From the NCBI GenBank assembly GCA_017301995.1, contig JAFLEH010000031.1, forward strand, positions 26,311-90,310: DNA of 64,000 bases. The letters are read 5' to 3'. Below the pieces are notes generated by a model. It searched no databases, was not told the origin of the DNA, and saw only the letters and a program-made list of their open reading frames with translations. The translations under genes and the position numbers were made by a program. This stretch comes from Verrucomicrobiota bacterium (lineage in GTDB: Bacteria; Verrucomicrobiota; Verrucomicrobiia; Verrucomicrobiales; Akkermansiaceae). Numbering within the stretch: position 1 is the stretch's first letter; every line of letters begins with the position of its first letter. Positions 7,652 through 18,200 of this stretch are shown here, in pieces.

Positions 7652-10435
7652 ATGCCAACCCTGCCAACACCTCTCCGTCGCATCCGCCTGATTCTGCGCG
7701 GCGGAAGAATGTTAGGCGCGTTGCTGGCGCTCGCCGCGCTGGCGGCCGCGCTGTGGCTGGCGTTCGGACTGGCGGATGCGGCGGCGGCCTTCGAATCATC
7801 CGCCCGCGTTGCGATCACCGTGACCCTCGTTGCGGCCACCGCGGCCTTCGCGTTGGTGTCGGTTTGGTTCGCGCTGCGTGTTTCGCCAAGGGACGCGGCC
7901 GCCCGCGCCGATGAGGCGCTCGGTGATTCCCGCCGGTCGGCCGCGGCCACGCTTTCGCTGGATCCGGACGCCGCGCCCACGCCGCTCGCCAGATTGCTGA
8001 CCACCCGCACGCTGGAGGCATCCGCCGCCGCTCTATCCGGCATTCCGTCCCGCCGCGTGGTTTCGTGGAAAATGTTAGGGATGGCGCTTGGCGCGCTGCT
8101 GGTTCCCCTCGCGGCATGCGGCGCGCTCAGGCTCGCCTATCCGGGCGCGTTCGCCACGGTGGCCAGCCGGCTTCTCCATCCCTCGGCGGACATCCCGCCC
8201 TTCACCCGCCTGGTTTTCTCAATCACTCCGGAGAATCCCGCCGCCGTTTACGGTTCCGGCCTCGTTCTAACAGCAAGGATCACCGGTGAAAAGCCGACCC
8301 AGCCGATAGAGTGTCTGGTGCGGCGCGCCAGTGGAGGCCAAGTCCTCCGGCTACCGGCGTTCCGCGAGGCGCCGGGACGTTTCTCCCGCGAGATCGACGG
8401 CCTAACCGAGCCGGTGGAGGTGGCCTTCGCCTGCGGCAAGGCACGCTCGGCGTGGATCCCGGTGGAGATTCTGCTGGAGCCAAACATTCTCGGTGGCGTG
8501 GTGCGGGTGGAGCCTCCGGCCCACACCGGCCTACCCGCCACATCGGTGCCGCTCGACACCAACGAAATCACGGCCACCGAGGGATCGAAGGTGACCCTGG
8601 AACTCACCAGCAACCGCCCGTTGGGAGCGGCGACATTGGTTCTAACCCCCGCCGCCGCGGCCGGCGCCGGCGTGGCGCCGCAGACCCTAACCGCGACACT
8701 TCCGTCCAGCCACACCGCGGCCTTCGCCTGGACCGCCACCAACAGCGGCACCCTCGCGGCCACCCTGCGCGACGTCCGCGGCACCCCCGCGCCTCGTCCG
8801 CTGCAACTCGCGTTCCGCTGCGTGCCGGACCAACCGCCATCGGTGGTTCTAACCACACCTCCGGCGATGCTGCTCGCCACGCCGAAATCGGTGGTCGCCG
8901 TCGCCGGACGCGCCACCGACGATTTCGCACTATCAAAGGTTCACTTCGTGCGCGCGCTTTCCGGCTTCCGCGACCGATCCCACCTTGTCGCCCCGGCCCT
9001 CAACGACAAATCCTACGATTTCTCCGCAAAACTCGATCTCGACGACCTCGGACTGAATCCCGGGCAGACCATCGAGCTGATGCTTGATGCGAGCGATCAC
9101 AACCCTTCCTTGTTAGGACAGGGATCGTCCGAGATCTCGCGCATCCGGGTCATTTCCGAGGACGAATACGCCAAGCTCATCCGCGCGCGGACGACTCTGG
9201 CCGAGTTTTCCGCCCGATTCGAAGCGGCAAGGGAGGCGATCCGCGAGGCGCGTGAGGCTGTGGAGAAACTCAACAAGGCGGTCGATGGCGGCAACCCGGA
9301 AGCCATCCGCGAAGCCGCCAAAGCGGCTGCCGACGCCCACCGCAAGTCCGCGGAAATGATGGACCGCATCGCGGAGGACTTTCCGGCGTTCGAACTCGAG
9401 AAGCGCCTCAAGGAACTTGCGGACAAGCAGGCCGAAACCCTCCGCCAAAACCTCGGGGAACTGGAGAAGCTGGATCCCGCCGCACCCAAGGAGGACCTCA
9501 AACAACAACTCGACGCGATGCGCGAACGCCTCGGCCGCGAGAAAGAACCCGAACAACAGCTCGACCAGAACGCCGACCTCGCCCGGCAGGCCGGGCTATT
9601 GATGGAAATGGCGGCCAGATTCCGGCAGATCTACGAATCCCAGGCCAACCTATCGAAACGATTCGGCGGCATCGTGGATGAACTCCGCCACGGGATCGAC
9701 CAGAATCGCCGCCAGCTCCCGTTGCTCGGCGAAACCCAACGCAAAAACCGCACCGCGCTCGATGATTTCAAGGCCGAACTCAAGCGCCGCCTCGACTCCA
9801 TGCCTGACGACGAACCCACGCTCCAACCCCTGCGGGACGCCGCCTCACAATTCCTCGATGATCTAACGGAGGCGCAACCTGAGTCGCTGATGGACGCCGC
9901 CGCCGGACACGGCAAGGCGGGAGCCGCCGCGGAGGCGTTCGACAACGCCGAGCGCGCACGCGCCCTGTTGGAGCGGTTCCTGAACCGCGAGGACGATCCG
10001 TTCGCCGCCGCGGCGCGCGGCGAGGCCCCGCAATTCGACATCCCGGACCTCGACAAGACGCTGGAGGAAATGTTGGAGGGTCTCCTCGCCCAGAATCCCG
10101 GAATCGGAGGCGAACCCGGACAAGGCAACCAACCCGGCGGCCCCGGCGGCATGGGGTTCGGTCCCGGCGGCATGGCCGGCGGACGCGGCGACGGTTTTCC
10201 GATGAACAACCTGCCGATGGTTGGACCGGACCGCATGAGATTCGGTTCCAGCCCTCAGCCGGGCAGCGGTCGCGGCGAAGGAGGAAAGACACCCGCGGCA
10301 CCCCCCCTGCCCCAAACCGCCGAAACCGGAAAGATCATCCCGCCCGCCGACCGCTCCGGCCAATCGGCGGCACCCGCCCCGGAATCCATTCCCGAACCCT
10401 ATCGCGAGGCGGTTCGAAAATTCATGACACCTTGA
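7652..10435 (+). CDS. Large membrane protein with coiled coil and Gly/Pro-rich tail (DUF4175-like)
   Basis: 927 residues. Three hydrophobic segments lie in the first ~160 residues (MLGALLALAALAAALWLAF; VAITVTLVAATAAFALVSVW; MLGMALGALLVPLAACGAL). Then come Ig/beta-rich segments to ~480, a long charged coiled coil (~500-720, e.g. REAREAVEKLNKAVDGGNPE), and a Gly/Pro/Met-rich tail after ~810 (GNQPGGPGGMGFGPGGMAGG). The arrangement resembles the DUF4175-type proteins accompanying MoxR/vWA genes in Planctomycetes and Verrucomicrobia; the family name is an inference from architecture. It lies 27 nt downstream of the preceding gene. Probably an inner-membrane protein reaching into the periplasm. Confidence 0.8.
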   Translation: MPTLPTPLRRIRLILRGGRMLGALLALAALAAALWLAFGLADAAAAFESSARVAITVTLVAATAAFALVSVWFALRVSPRDAAARADEALGDSRRSAAATLSLDPDAAPTPLARLLTTRTLEASAAALSGIPSRRVVSWKMLGMALGALLVPLAACGALRLAYPGAFATVASRLLHPSADIPPFTRLVFSITPENPAAVYGSGLVLTARITGEKPTQPIECLVRRASGGQVLRLPAFREAPGRFSREIDGLTEPVEVAFACGKARSAWIPVEILLEPNILGGVVRVEPPAHTGLPATSVPLDTNEITATEGSKVTLELTSNRPLGAATLVLTPAAAAGAGVAPQTLTATLPSSHTAAFAWTATNSGTLAATLRDVRGTPAPRPLQLAFRCVPDQPPSVVLTTPPAMLLATPKSVVAVAGRATDDFALSKVHFVRALSGFRDRSHLVAPALNDKSYDFSAKLDLDDLGLNPGQTIELMLDASDHNPSLLGQGSSEISRIRVISEDEYAKLIRARTTLAEFSARFEAAREAIREAREAVEKLNKAVDGGNPEAIREAAKAAADAHRKSAEMMDRIAEDFPAFELEKRLKELADKQAETLRQNLGELEKLDPAAPKEDLKQQLDAMRERLGREKEPEQQLDQNADLARQAGLLMEMAARFRQIYESQANLSKRFGGIVDELRHGIDQNRRQLPLLGETQRKNRTALDDFKAELKRRLDSMPDDEPTLQPLRDAASQFLDDLTEAQPESLMDAAAGHGKAGAAAEAFDNAERARALLERFLNREDDPFAAAARGEAPQFDIPDLDKTLEEMLEGLLAQNPGIGGEPGQGNQPGGPGGMGFGPGGMAGGRGDGFPMNNLPMVGPDRMRFGSSPQPGSGRGEGGKTPAAPPLPQTAETGKIIPPADRSGQSAAPAPESIPEPYREAVRKFMTP

Positions 10436-10450
10436 AACAACCATCGAATT

Positions 10451-11095
10451 ATGAAAGCCATCCGTTCCATTGCCATTCTGATGATGTTTTGCGCGCCCGC
10501 TTTCGCGAAGGAAGGGGCGGTGGAGTGCGGCAATCTGATTTATGCCGGCACCAAGACCTCGAAGTGCTTCAGCGACGAGTTCCTAACCACCGTGCAGCAG
10601 AAGACCTCGATCGCCACCGAGCGCCGGTTCAAGGCGGTGAAACTGGCGGACGACGAGCTGTTCAAAATTCCCTTCGTCATCATGACCGGTGAGGACGATT
10701 TCAATCTGCCCGCGAAGGAGCGCGAAAATCTCAAGCGCTATCTGGAGAGCGGAGGGTTTTTGTTAGCATCCGCGTCGTGCTCGAACCAGGCGTGGAGCAA
10801 GGCCTTCGAACGGGAAATCAAGGCGATCTTCGGCAACGACTGTCTCAAGGACATCCCGCTCGATCACGAGATATTCCGCACGATTTTCACCATCAAGGAT
10901 CTCAAGCTGTCGAAGTCTTCCGGCATGTCGGTTCTCCGTGGCATCACGCTCAACGGCAAGATCGTTCTATTGTATTCTCCCGACGGACTCAACGACAGCT
11001 CGAACGCCGAGGGCTGCTGCTGCTGCGGGGGCAACGAGATCCAGAACGCGATGGAAATCAATGCCAACATCCTGGCCTATGCGCTGCTCCACTAA
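10451..11095 (+). CDS. DUF4159 family exported protein
   Basis: 214 residues. A signal peptide (MKAIRSIAILMMFCAPAFAKE) is clear. The body matches DUF4159: FVIMTGEDDFNLPAKERENL, KRYLESGGFLLASASCSNQA, PLDHEIFRTIF, and a C-terminal EINANILAYAL. An unusual run of four cysteines (GCCCCGG, ~192-198) precedes the C-terminus, where the family usually has a G-[DN]-rich segment; it could bind metal or form disulfides. It is exported and follows the coiled-coil protein by 15 nt. Its last 17 bases overlap the start of the HEAT-repeat gene, supporting one operon. Confidence 0.85.
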   Translation: MKAIRSIAILMMFCAPAFAKEGAVECGNLIYAGTKTSKCFSDEFLTTVQQKTSIATERRFKAVKLADDELFKIPFVIMTGEDDFNLPAKERENLKRYLESGGFLLASASCSNQAWSKAFEREIKAIFGNDCLKDIPLDHEIFRTIFTIKDLKLSKSSGMSVLRGITLNGKIVLLYSPDGLNDSSNAEGCCCCGGNEIQNAMEINANILAYALLH

Positions 11096-14000
11096 CACAA
11101 CCGGAATCGCACGCGATCTCCGCGGATGGATTTCCGCCGGGGTCCTTGCCGTGTGCCTTGTTTCCGGGCCGCCGGCTGCGGCGCAGGATGCGCCGCCCGC
11201 CCCACCGGCGCAACCGCCGCCGGAAGCCGCCCCCGCGGACGGTGACACCCGCGCCGTTTCACCCGCCGATGAGGCGCTCGCGCGGCTCCGCCAGGGCACG
11301 CTCGATATCGCCACCCTATCGGAAACCCTGCCGCTGCTCGCGAATCCGAAGCACCGCGAGTTCGTCCGGTCGAAAATCATCGGCATCGCCAGCCCGCCGC
11401 AGAGCGAATTGGTCGAATTGCTGGATCATCCGTATCTGGCAACCCGGTTGGCCGCGCTCGAATTGTTGGAGGAACTGGCGGGCACCGACCACGCGTTCAA
11501 TCCATGGCTTGCAGGCGAATCCCCGGAAAACGATGGTCCCCGCGCCCGCTGGAGGGCATGGGCCGGCAAGAAAACCGGAACCACTCCCGCAACGAGGCTG
11601 TTCTCCGACGATCAACGCCGATCCTATCTGTTGGATCTGCTCGGGTCCGATGCCGATAAGGCGGCCCGCGCGCGGCGGATGCTTGAGGCGGAAGGACTTC
11701 CCGCGGTCGGTTTCCTGGAAAGCTATCTCGCGTCCTCGCCAACGCTGCCGCCCGGCACCCGCGCCCGCGTCCGAGAGGCGCAATACCAGATCGTTCTTTC
11801 CCGCCAGCTCGGCAGCCAGGCGTCCGACACCGCGCGGCATCTCGCGTTCGGCTCGCGCGACCAATTGCTCGCGGCGCTTTCGGTGATCCGGGGATGCGGC
11901 ACCGCGGCGCTCCCCGTGTTGCGCGATTTCATCACCCACACCGACCCGCTGGTTAGAGAAACCGCGATCGACTCGCTGCTCGTAACGGGAGGCGAGCGTG
12001 CGGTCGAAATCGTGGCGCCTTTGTTGGAGAAAGAACCCGATGTCAATGTGATCCACGGCGCGCTCAGGCGGCTCAAGGAGATCAAATGCGCGGCGTCCGA
12101 AAAGCTCGTGGCCGGATTTCTAACCCATCCGGACGAGGACTTGCTGGTGTCCGCCATCCAGACCTGCCTTTCCCTATCCGGAGACAACAGCGACCGGTTT
12201 TCGATGCCGAACGAGCGCGCCAAGACCAATCCCGCACAGGACGGGGCGATCGTCAAATGCCTGGCGGATCCGCGGTGGCGCATCCGGGCGGCGGCGCTGG
12301 AGTTTGTCGCCAAACGCCGGCCACCGTCCTCCAAGGCGGCGACGTTGGTCCTGTTGGAAGATGCGGATCCGTTCGTCCGTTCGGCTGCGGTCAAGGCGGC
12401 GATCGCGCTCGGCGCCAAGGAAGCCCTGCCGGCATTGCGGAAGATGTTGCTGGCCGATATCAAGACGGCTCCGGTGGTGTTGGAGGGCTATGCCGGTCTG
12501 AGTTCCAACCCCGACGCGGAAATGATCGCGAAACTCAATGCCGCTCCGGTTGATATCCGGGTTTCCATCATCGGTCCCGGCCTTCCCGAAGACCTTCTGA
12601 TCCGCTACACCACCGATCCCGACACGGACTTGTCCTGCGCCGCATTGCGCTATCTGGCGCACGATTCGGATAGCGCCAAAAGCGCGAAGACCGCCGGAGC
12701 GCTGCTCGCGGCGCTTCGCGGAAACGACCCGGCCCGGGCGGCCGCCGCCCTCGAACGCCTGCGGCTGCCCGATCCTTCCGATTCGGGCGTGCGGCTCGAC
12801 CCCGCGCTGGCACGGGCGGCCGCCGCAGTTAGACAACCCGGCGAAACAACCGCGCTCGATCCGCTTTACGACGCGTTTCTGCTGCCCGGCGCCGACCGAC
12901 CGCCGCCGTCCGACGCCACAACGGCCACCGCCGTCCTGAAAGGATCATTGGCCGATATTCTAACCGAGCTGGAGCGTTACGCCACACCGGAGACGCCCGC
13001 CGAACTCCGGCTGCCCGCGATTTTCAACCTGGTCCGCCACGCGCGCCCGGCGGGTTTCGCGGCGCTGATGCGGGATCTGCCGAAACTCGACACCGCGGCG
13101 CGTGTCGCCGCCTGCGAGGCGATGGAGCAACCCTCGGCCAAAGCCGCGGCGGATATTCTAACAACATTGCTGCGGGATTCCTCGCCCGAGGTGCGCGCCG
13201 CGGCGGCGGAATGCGCGCTTTCCAACGAAAAGGCCCGCGCGCTGGTGCAGCTTCTCCTAACCGAACTGCGCCGTCCGGGAGCATCGCTCCAGCCCGCCGA
13301 GACCCTCAGCTACCGGTTCGGTTACGCCGCCCGCGAGAATGCCGCCCTGATGATTCCATGGGCGGCTTCGGTGCTGGGTGATCCCGGTTCTTCCGGCCCC
13401 CTGCGCGTGCTTGCCCTGGTTGCCGCCCGCGGTGCCGGCGGATCACGGTTGGTTGCTGCCATCCGCGAACAAACCCGCTCCGACGACGCGCATGTCCGCC
13501 GCGCCGCGTGGCACACGCTTCTCAGCCTCAAACCTAACGAAATTGCGGCGAACGCCAAGACCATCGCGGCCGATCCCGCCGCGTTCGTCAGGGAAGTGCT
13601 CCCCGACCGCGTCTCGGGCGCGCGCAGCAATTGGATCATCCGCTTTTCGGATACCGTTGCCGAAAGCGACTCGATGATCGATTACAACCGCCGTGCTCCG
13701 AAACAGTCAGCGGAGATCCGCACGGCGCTGGAAGGCATGGCCCGCCGCGATCCCTCGCCCCGCCTGCGGTTCGAAGCCGCGTTCGCACTGATCACGCACG
13801 GCGTGCCTCCGCCGGACTTCGGCGAGTTCGCCGCTCTCAGCGCCAAACAACCGGGCGACGCGCATGTTGCCTATCGGATCGCCGACTGGCTGGATGACAA
13901 CGCGGCGCGGGCCACTCCGGCGCTGCGCCCGCTGCTTGATCTGGCGGATGCCAAACGCATCAGTCCGAAGAACCTCGCCACCCTCGCCCGCCGAATGGCC

Positions 14001-15203
14001 TCCGGGGAAACCAAGGAGTTCGCCACCTTTGCCGCGCTTGCGTCGGACGCCGCCAAGCCCGCCGATCCATCAAAGCCCCTGCTGGAGCCCGAACAACCGG
14101 GTCTAAAGACCCCCGAACGCAAGTCCCTCGCCATCGTGTATTTCATAAAACCCGGCTGCCCGGAATGTGCCAAGGCACGGAGTTGGCTCGATGATCTGAA
14201 GAAGGATTTTCCGCTTCTAACCATCGAGGAACACAGCATTCTCAATCCGGATTCGGTGGTCCTCAACCAGGCGCTGTGCGACCGGATGGGAGTGCCTTCC
14301 AACTATCACAACGTGGCGCCCGCCGTTTTCGCACAAGGCGGATGGCTGGTGAAGGAGTTCACTCCGAAGGCGCTTGCCGAACTGTTGGTGAAAACCTCCG
14401 CGCTTCCCGAAGATGAGACCTGGCGCGGCGTTGCCGAAAACCGGTTGGCCGAGGCGGCCGCCGCCGTCGAACGTCGCTACGAGGCCATCACCCTGCCCGC
14501 CGTTCTCCTCGCGGGATTGATCGACGGGCTGAATCCCTGCGCGTTCGCCACCATTATCTTTTTCCTTTCCTATCTGCGCATCGCCCGGCGCACCCCGCGC
14601 GAGATGCTGATGGTCGGAATCGCCTTCGTTTCCGCGGTGTTTCTCGCCTATTTCGCGGCCGGACTCGCTCTCCATCAGGCCCTCGAATGGCTGCATTCGC
14701 GATTCGGCGGCTTGCGGGTGTGGCTGAACTACGCCTTCGGTGGGCTCGCGCTCGTCGCCGCGGTGCTCTCGTTGCGCGACGCGTTCCGCGCCCGGGCCGG
14801 ACGGCTCGGCGAGATGACGCTGCAGCTTCCCGGCGCGCTCAAGGACCGCATCAAGGGCGTGGTCCGCACCGGCGCGCGGGCCCGGCGGTTTGTCATCGCG
14901 GCGTTCGTGTCGGGCATCGCGATCTCCTTCCTGGAACTCGCGTGCACCGGGCAGGTTTACGCGCCGATCATCTATCAAATCCAGCGAGGCAATCTCGACG
15001 CGGTCACATGGCTGTTCCTCTACAACCTCGCCTTCATCATCCCGCTGGCGGTCATTTTCGTCATGGCCTACGCCGGGCTCCGCGCCGAGGCGCTGATCTC
15101 GTTCCAACAGAAGCACACGTTCGCGGTCAAGCTTGCGCTCGCTTTGCTGTTCTTCGCCCTCGCGGCGTTCATCGTCATCGGTGACCGGATCATAGGAGGG
15201 TGA
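11079..15203 (+). CDS. HEAT-repeat protein fused to thioredoxin-like and CcdA/DsbD-like membrane domains
   Basis: 1374 residues from ATG 11079, chosen because it gives a signal peptide (GWISAGVLAVCLVSGPPAAA) and overlaps the upstream gene by only 17 bp. Residues ~60-990 are HEAT-like helical repeats. At ~1026-1029 is a thioredoxin-like CPEC active site after a beta strand (LAIVYFIKPG). From ~1140 six to seven helices form a CcdA/DsbD-like transmembrane domain, with the paired conserved cysteines in GLNPCAFATIIFFLSYL (~1150) and LELACTGQVYAP (~1287). This is the architecture expected for passing electrons across the membrane to an extracytoplasmic CxxC, here with a large HEAT scaffold. It closes the MoxR cluster. 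All five Leu-Thr pairs use CTA. Confidence 0.88.
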   Translation: MRCSTNTTGIARDLRGWISAGVLAVCLVSGPPAAAQDAPPAPPAQPPPEAAPADGDTRAVSPADEALARLRQGTLDIATLSETLPLLANPKHREFVRSKIIGIASPPQSELVELLDHPYLATRLAALELLEELAGTDHAFNPWLAGESPENDGPRARWRAWAGKKTGTTPATRLFSDDQRRSYLLDLLGSDADKAARARRMLEAEGLPAVGFLESYLASSPTLPPGTRARVREAQYQIVLSRQLGSQASDTARHLAFGSRDQLLAALSVIRGCGTAALPVLRDFITHTDPLVRETAIDSLLVTGGERAVEIVAPLLEKEPDVNVIHGALRRLKEIKCAASEKLVAGFLTHPDEDLLVSAIQTCLSLSGDNSDRFSMPNERAKTNPAQDGAIVKCLADPRWRIRAAALEFVAKRRPPSSKAATLVLLEDADPFVRSAAVKAAIALGAKEALPALRKMLLADIKTAPVVLEGYAGLSSNPDAEMIAKLNAAPVDIRVSIIGPGLPEDLLIRYTTDPDTDLSCAALRYLAHDSDSAKSAKTAGALLAALRGNDPARAAAALERLRLPDPSDSGVRLDPALARAAAAVRQPGETTALDPLYDAFLLPGADRPPPSDATTATAVLKGSLADILTELERYATPETPAELRLPAIFNLVRHARPAGFAALMRDLPKLDTAARVAACEAMEQPSAKAAADILTTLLRDSSPEVRAAAAECALSNEKARALVQLLLTELRRPGASLQPAETLSYRFGYAARENAALMIPWAASVLGDPGSSGPLRVLALVAARGAGGSRLVAAIREQTRSDDAHVRRAAWHTLLSLKPNEIAANAKTIAADPAAFVREVLPDRVSGARSNWIIRFSDTVAESDSMIDYNRRAPKQSAEIRTALEGMARRDPSPRLRFEAAFALITHGVPPPDFGEFAALSAKQPGDAHVAYRIADWLDDNAARATPALRPLLDLADAKRISPKNLATLARRMASGETKEFATFAALASDAAKPADPSKPLLEPEQPGLKTPERKSLAIVYFIKPGCPECAKARSWLDDLKKDFPLLTIEEHSILNPDSVVLNQALCDRMGVPSNYHNVAPAVFAQGGWLVKEFTPKALAELLVKTSALPEDETWRGVAENRLAEAAAAVERRYEAITLPAVLLAGLIDGLNPCAFATIIFFLSYLRIARRTPREMLMVGIAFVSAVFLAYFAAGLALHQALEWLHSRFGGLRVWLNYAFGGLALVAAVLSLRDAFRARAGRLGEMTLQLPGALKDRIKGVVRTGARARRFVIAAFVSGIAISFLELACTGQVYAPIIYQIQRGNLDAVTWLFLYNLAFIIPLAVIFVMAYAGLRAEALISFQQKHTFAVKLALALLFFALAAFIVIGDRIIGG

Positions 15204-15208
15204 TCCGG
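15185..15208. terminator. Hairpin between convergent genes
   Basis: CCGGATCA (15185-15192) and TGATCCGG (15201-15208) form a perfect 8-bp stem with an 8-nt loop, overlapping the stop codon of the HEAT/CcdA gene and lying 12 bp before the convergent protease gene ends. There is no T-tract, so factor-independent termination is uncertain; a bidirectional transcript-end hairpin is the likely role. Confidence 0.5.
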
Positions 15209-15219
15209 CCTCTCCAGCA

Positions 15220-18200
15220 TCACGGTTCCCCAACCCTGAGCCGGGCAAAAAATCGGGAAGCCCCGTTGGGAATCGGGATCGTGACCGTGACGGTCTCGGT
15301 GGCGCCGTGGTCCATCGGCGTGCCGTACATGCCCGCGGTGGCGGTGGTCCAGATGCCGGCCATGGTTTCGGAGTATTCCACATCGGCCGTGAAGCCCGCC
15401 GCGACAGCCGCCTTTAGCCGGGTGAAAGTGAAGGTCATGTTGGCGCCGGATTTCGCCGCAACCGGCAGGTTGGATAGGTCGGCGGAATCAGGCTCGGTAT
15501 CCAGCACGTACTCGACCATGTTGGCGAGACCGTCGGCATCCGGATCCGAACCGGGATTCCGGTCCGCCGGGGTGCCGACGGCGGGATGGGAACAGATCCA
15601 ATCGGCGTAGGCGGCCGCGTGGTGCGGATGCGTCCCAATCACGGTTAGATAACCATTGCCAACGAAGACCCCCTGGAGACCCAGGAGGTTGAGATCGTCC
15701 GCATCGTATATTCCCGGGCTGACCGATGTGTTTCCGACTATCAGGGTTCCTACCGCGCTTTGAGCGTTCCCGAGATCCAGGGTGGAGCCGTTCATGGTCA
15801 GGGTGGCCGCCGGATTGTATAACGGCTCGTTCAGGATGAGCGCGGAAGTGTCCGATGTCAAATTGATGACGGAAAGACTATCCAATCCCTGCGGGTGGGC
15901 GTTGATGAGCCGAGCGCGGGTTCCCAGACCAACCCGACCGGTGCCGAGCGCACGCGCCGCTAAGGAACGCAGGGCCACAAAATCATCGCCGGACGCGGTG
16001 TGTGCGACCGTCCAGTCTCCGGCAAACGTATTGTCAGGCGATAGAACCGTTAGGGTGCGTACATTGCCGACCGTGGCCGCGCCGGTATCGGATACCAGGG
16101 CGATCACACCGGATCCGTTTAGACGGCCCGAAACGTTCACGTTGTTGGAATAGGATCCGCCGGAGATGACCATCGAGGTACTCCCCTGGAACGACAGCGT
16201 GTTGGAAAGATGGTGGGTACAACTGCCGGTGGTCGCCCGGAAGCGTACGGTGCCTCCGTCCTCCACCGCAACATCCGGGAGACTGTAGCTGACGTTTTGA
16301 TTGGTTGTCGAGTGGGAACGAACCAGATCGAGTGTTCCATCGTCGGCGATCCTCAACATTGCGCCGACAAGAGCTTGCGAGTTGGACGCCGGATCGTTGG
16401 AAGACACGGTCTGCTTTTCAACCAGATAGATCAGTCCTTCGCCCTGGGTACCGGTAGTCGGAGCCGGTAGGGCGTGGCTCCAGATGGACGCGGATGTCCA
16501 AGGCCCATCGTCCACCGACACGGCATCCGGCGGATACAGACCGACCGAAAGCATACCGGTTCCGGAGAACGTCGCGGCGCCTCCGAGCTCAGTTAGACTG
16601 GCGGCGGTGTATTTTCCGGGATCGACAGAGACACCCTCCAATCGCAGATCGCCGATGTGGCTGTGCCCGCTTCCGAGAATGAGTGTGCCGCCGTTGATGA
16701 CGAGAATTGCCGACGGGTTGGTCCAAGGTTCCAGCAGATCCAGCGTCGCGGTGACGCTGTCCAGCGTCACCCCTGCGAGGCTGTCGAGCGCACCGGCCGC
16801 GGCGCCGCGGAGTTGTGAAAACGGGCCGAGGCGCACCAACCCGCTTCCGAGCGCTCCCGCGCCGTTGGCCGTGAGACAAAGGCGTCGGGTGGTGTCGGAA
16901 GTGTTATCTCCGGCAACCGACCAGTTTCCCGAAAAAGCCGCCGCGGGCGCGTCCACGCGAAGTATGCGCCTTTCGCCGCTTTGACCCTGCAGTGATCCAG
17001 TTAGATCGATATCGCCGCCGCCGAACAGACCGCCGTCGAGGATGAGTGAATTGGTATAGGCCGATCCGCTATCAGACTGAATCCGGATCGTCGCGCGGCC
17101 CGCCGGCACCGCCAACGGGCTGGATAGGGTGCGGACAACATTGCCCGCGGCGGTGTTGTATGACTGGAGGGCGGCTCCGTCCGCGAGAATCAGGCTTTTC
17201 AAATCCACGGTTTGGCTGGTGTTGCCGCCGGCCGAGGTATGGCGGAGCCGGAGAACGCCGCCCTTTGCGATCTGCAACGAGTCGCCGGGAAAGGTCAGGC
17301 CGCTTGCCACCGGCGAATCAACCGTCGTGCCAGTGCGAACCGCATAATGGTGCCCCGCGTCCGCGGCGGTGGCGTTGCTCCAGGTTTCCGGATTCGTCCA
17401 CTCGCCGTTGGCGACGGAGGACACATCCGCTACAACCGAGATGTCCGGCCCTTGCGGAGCGGCCTGGATCATGACAAAGGCGACGGATTGCAGGCCAGCG
17501 GCATCTTCTATCCGATAGGTCAGCCAATCGATGCCGGAGGTGAAGGATGCGGGCGGCGTGTAGGACAGGCGGTCGCGCCCGCCCGGTCCAGAGGCCGCAA
17601 CGCGCGCCACGGTTCCGCCGAGATGGCTGGTGGTATCAAAGGAACGCAGCGTGATGGCATCGCCGTTGCTATCCGAATCGTTATCGAGCACGTCCAGCGC
17701 GAGAGGCGCTCCGGAAATGAGGGCGCGGCCGCGGTCGGCATTGGCGCGCGGAGGCAGCGGTGATGGCCAGGGGCCGAGCGCATCCAACAACCCCGGAACG
17801 CGGCTGTCGCGGTGGGACACAATCCGCGCGAGATCGGCACTCGAAAACCGGCTCAGACCGTTCCCGGACATCACGGTGGGTCCCTCCGGCACGCCACCTT
17901 CGGAATGGCCGCAGCCCCAATTGTGGCCGACTTCGTGACGCCAGACGGTGGAAAAATCCCCGTCGGTGCTGGAACCGCGGATGCTCACCCAAGCGTATCG
18001 GTTCGACGTACCGACCGAACCGATCCAGGCGAGCCCGCTGCTGCCGAGGGTCTGCACGGTTAGGGCGAGGTCATGGTTGGAGCCGGGCAGATCGACGGGC
18101 AGCACGGTTTCCCATTCGGATTTTAGCAACGACAGGCTGGTGGAGCGGTCATCGTCCGGGGCGATTCGGACGATCACCCGGCCGATCCGGTGGAACAACG

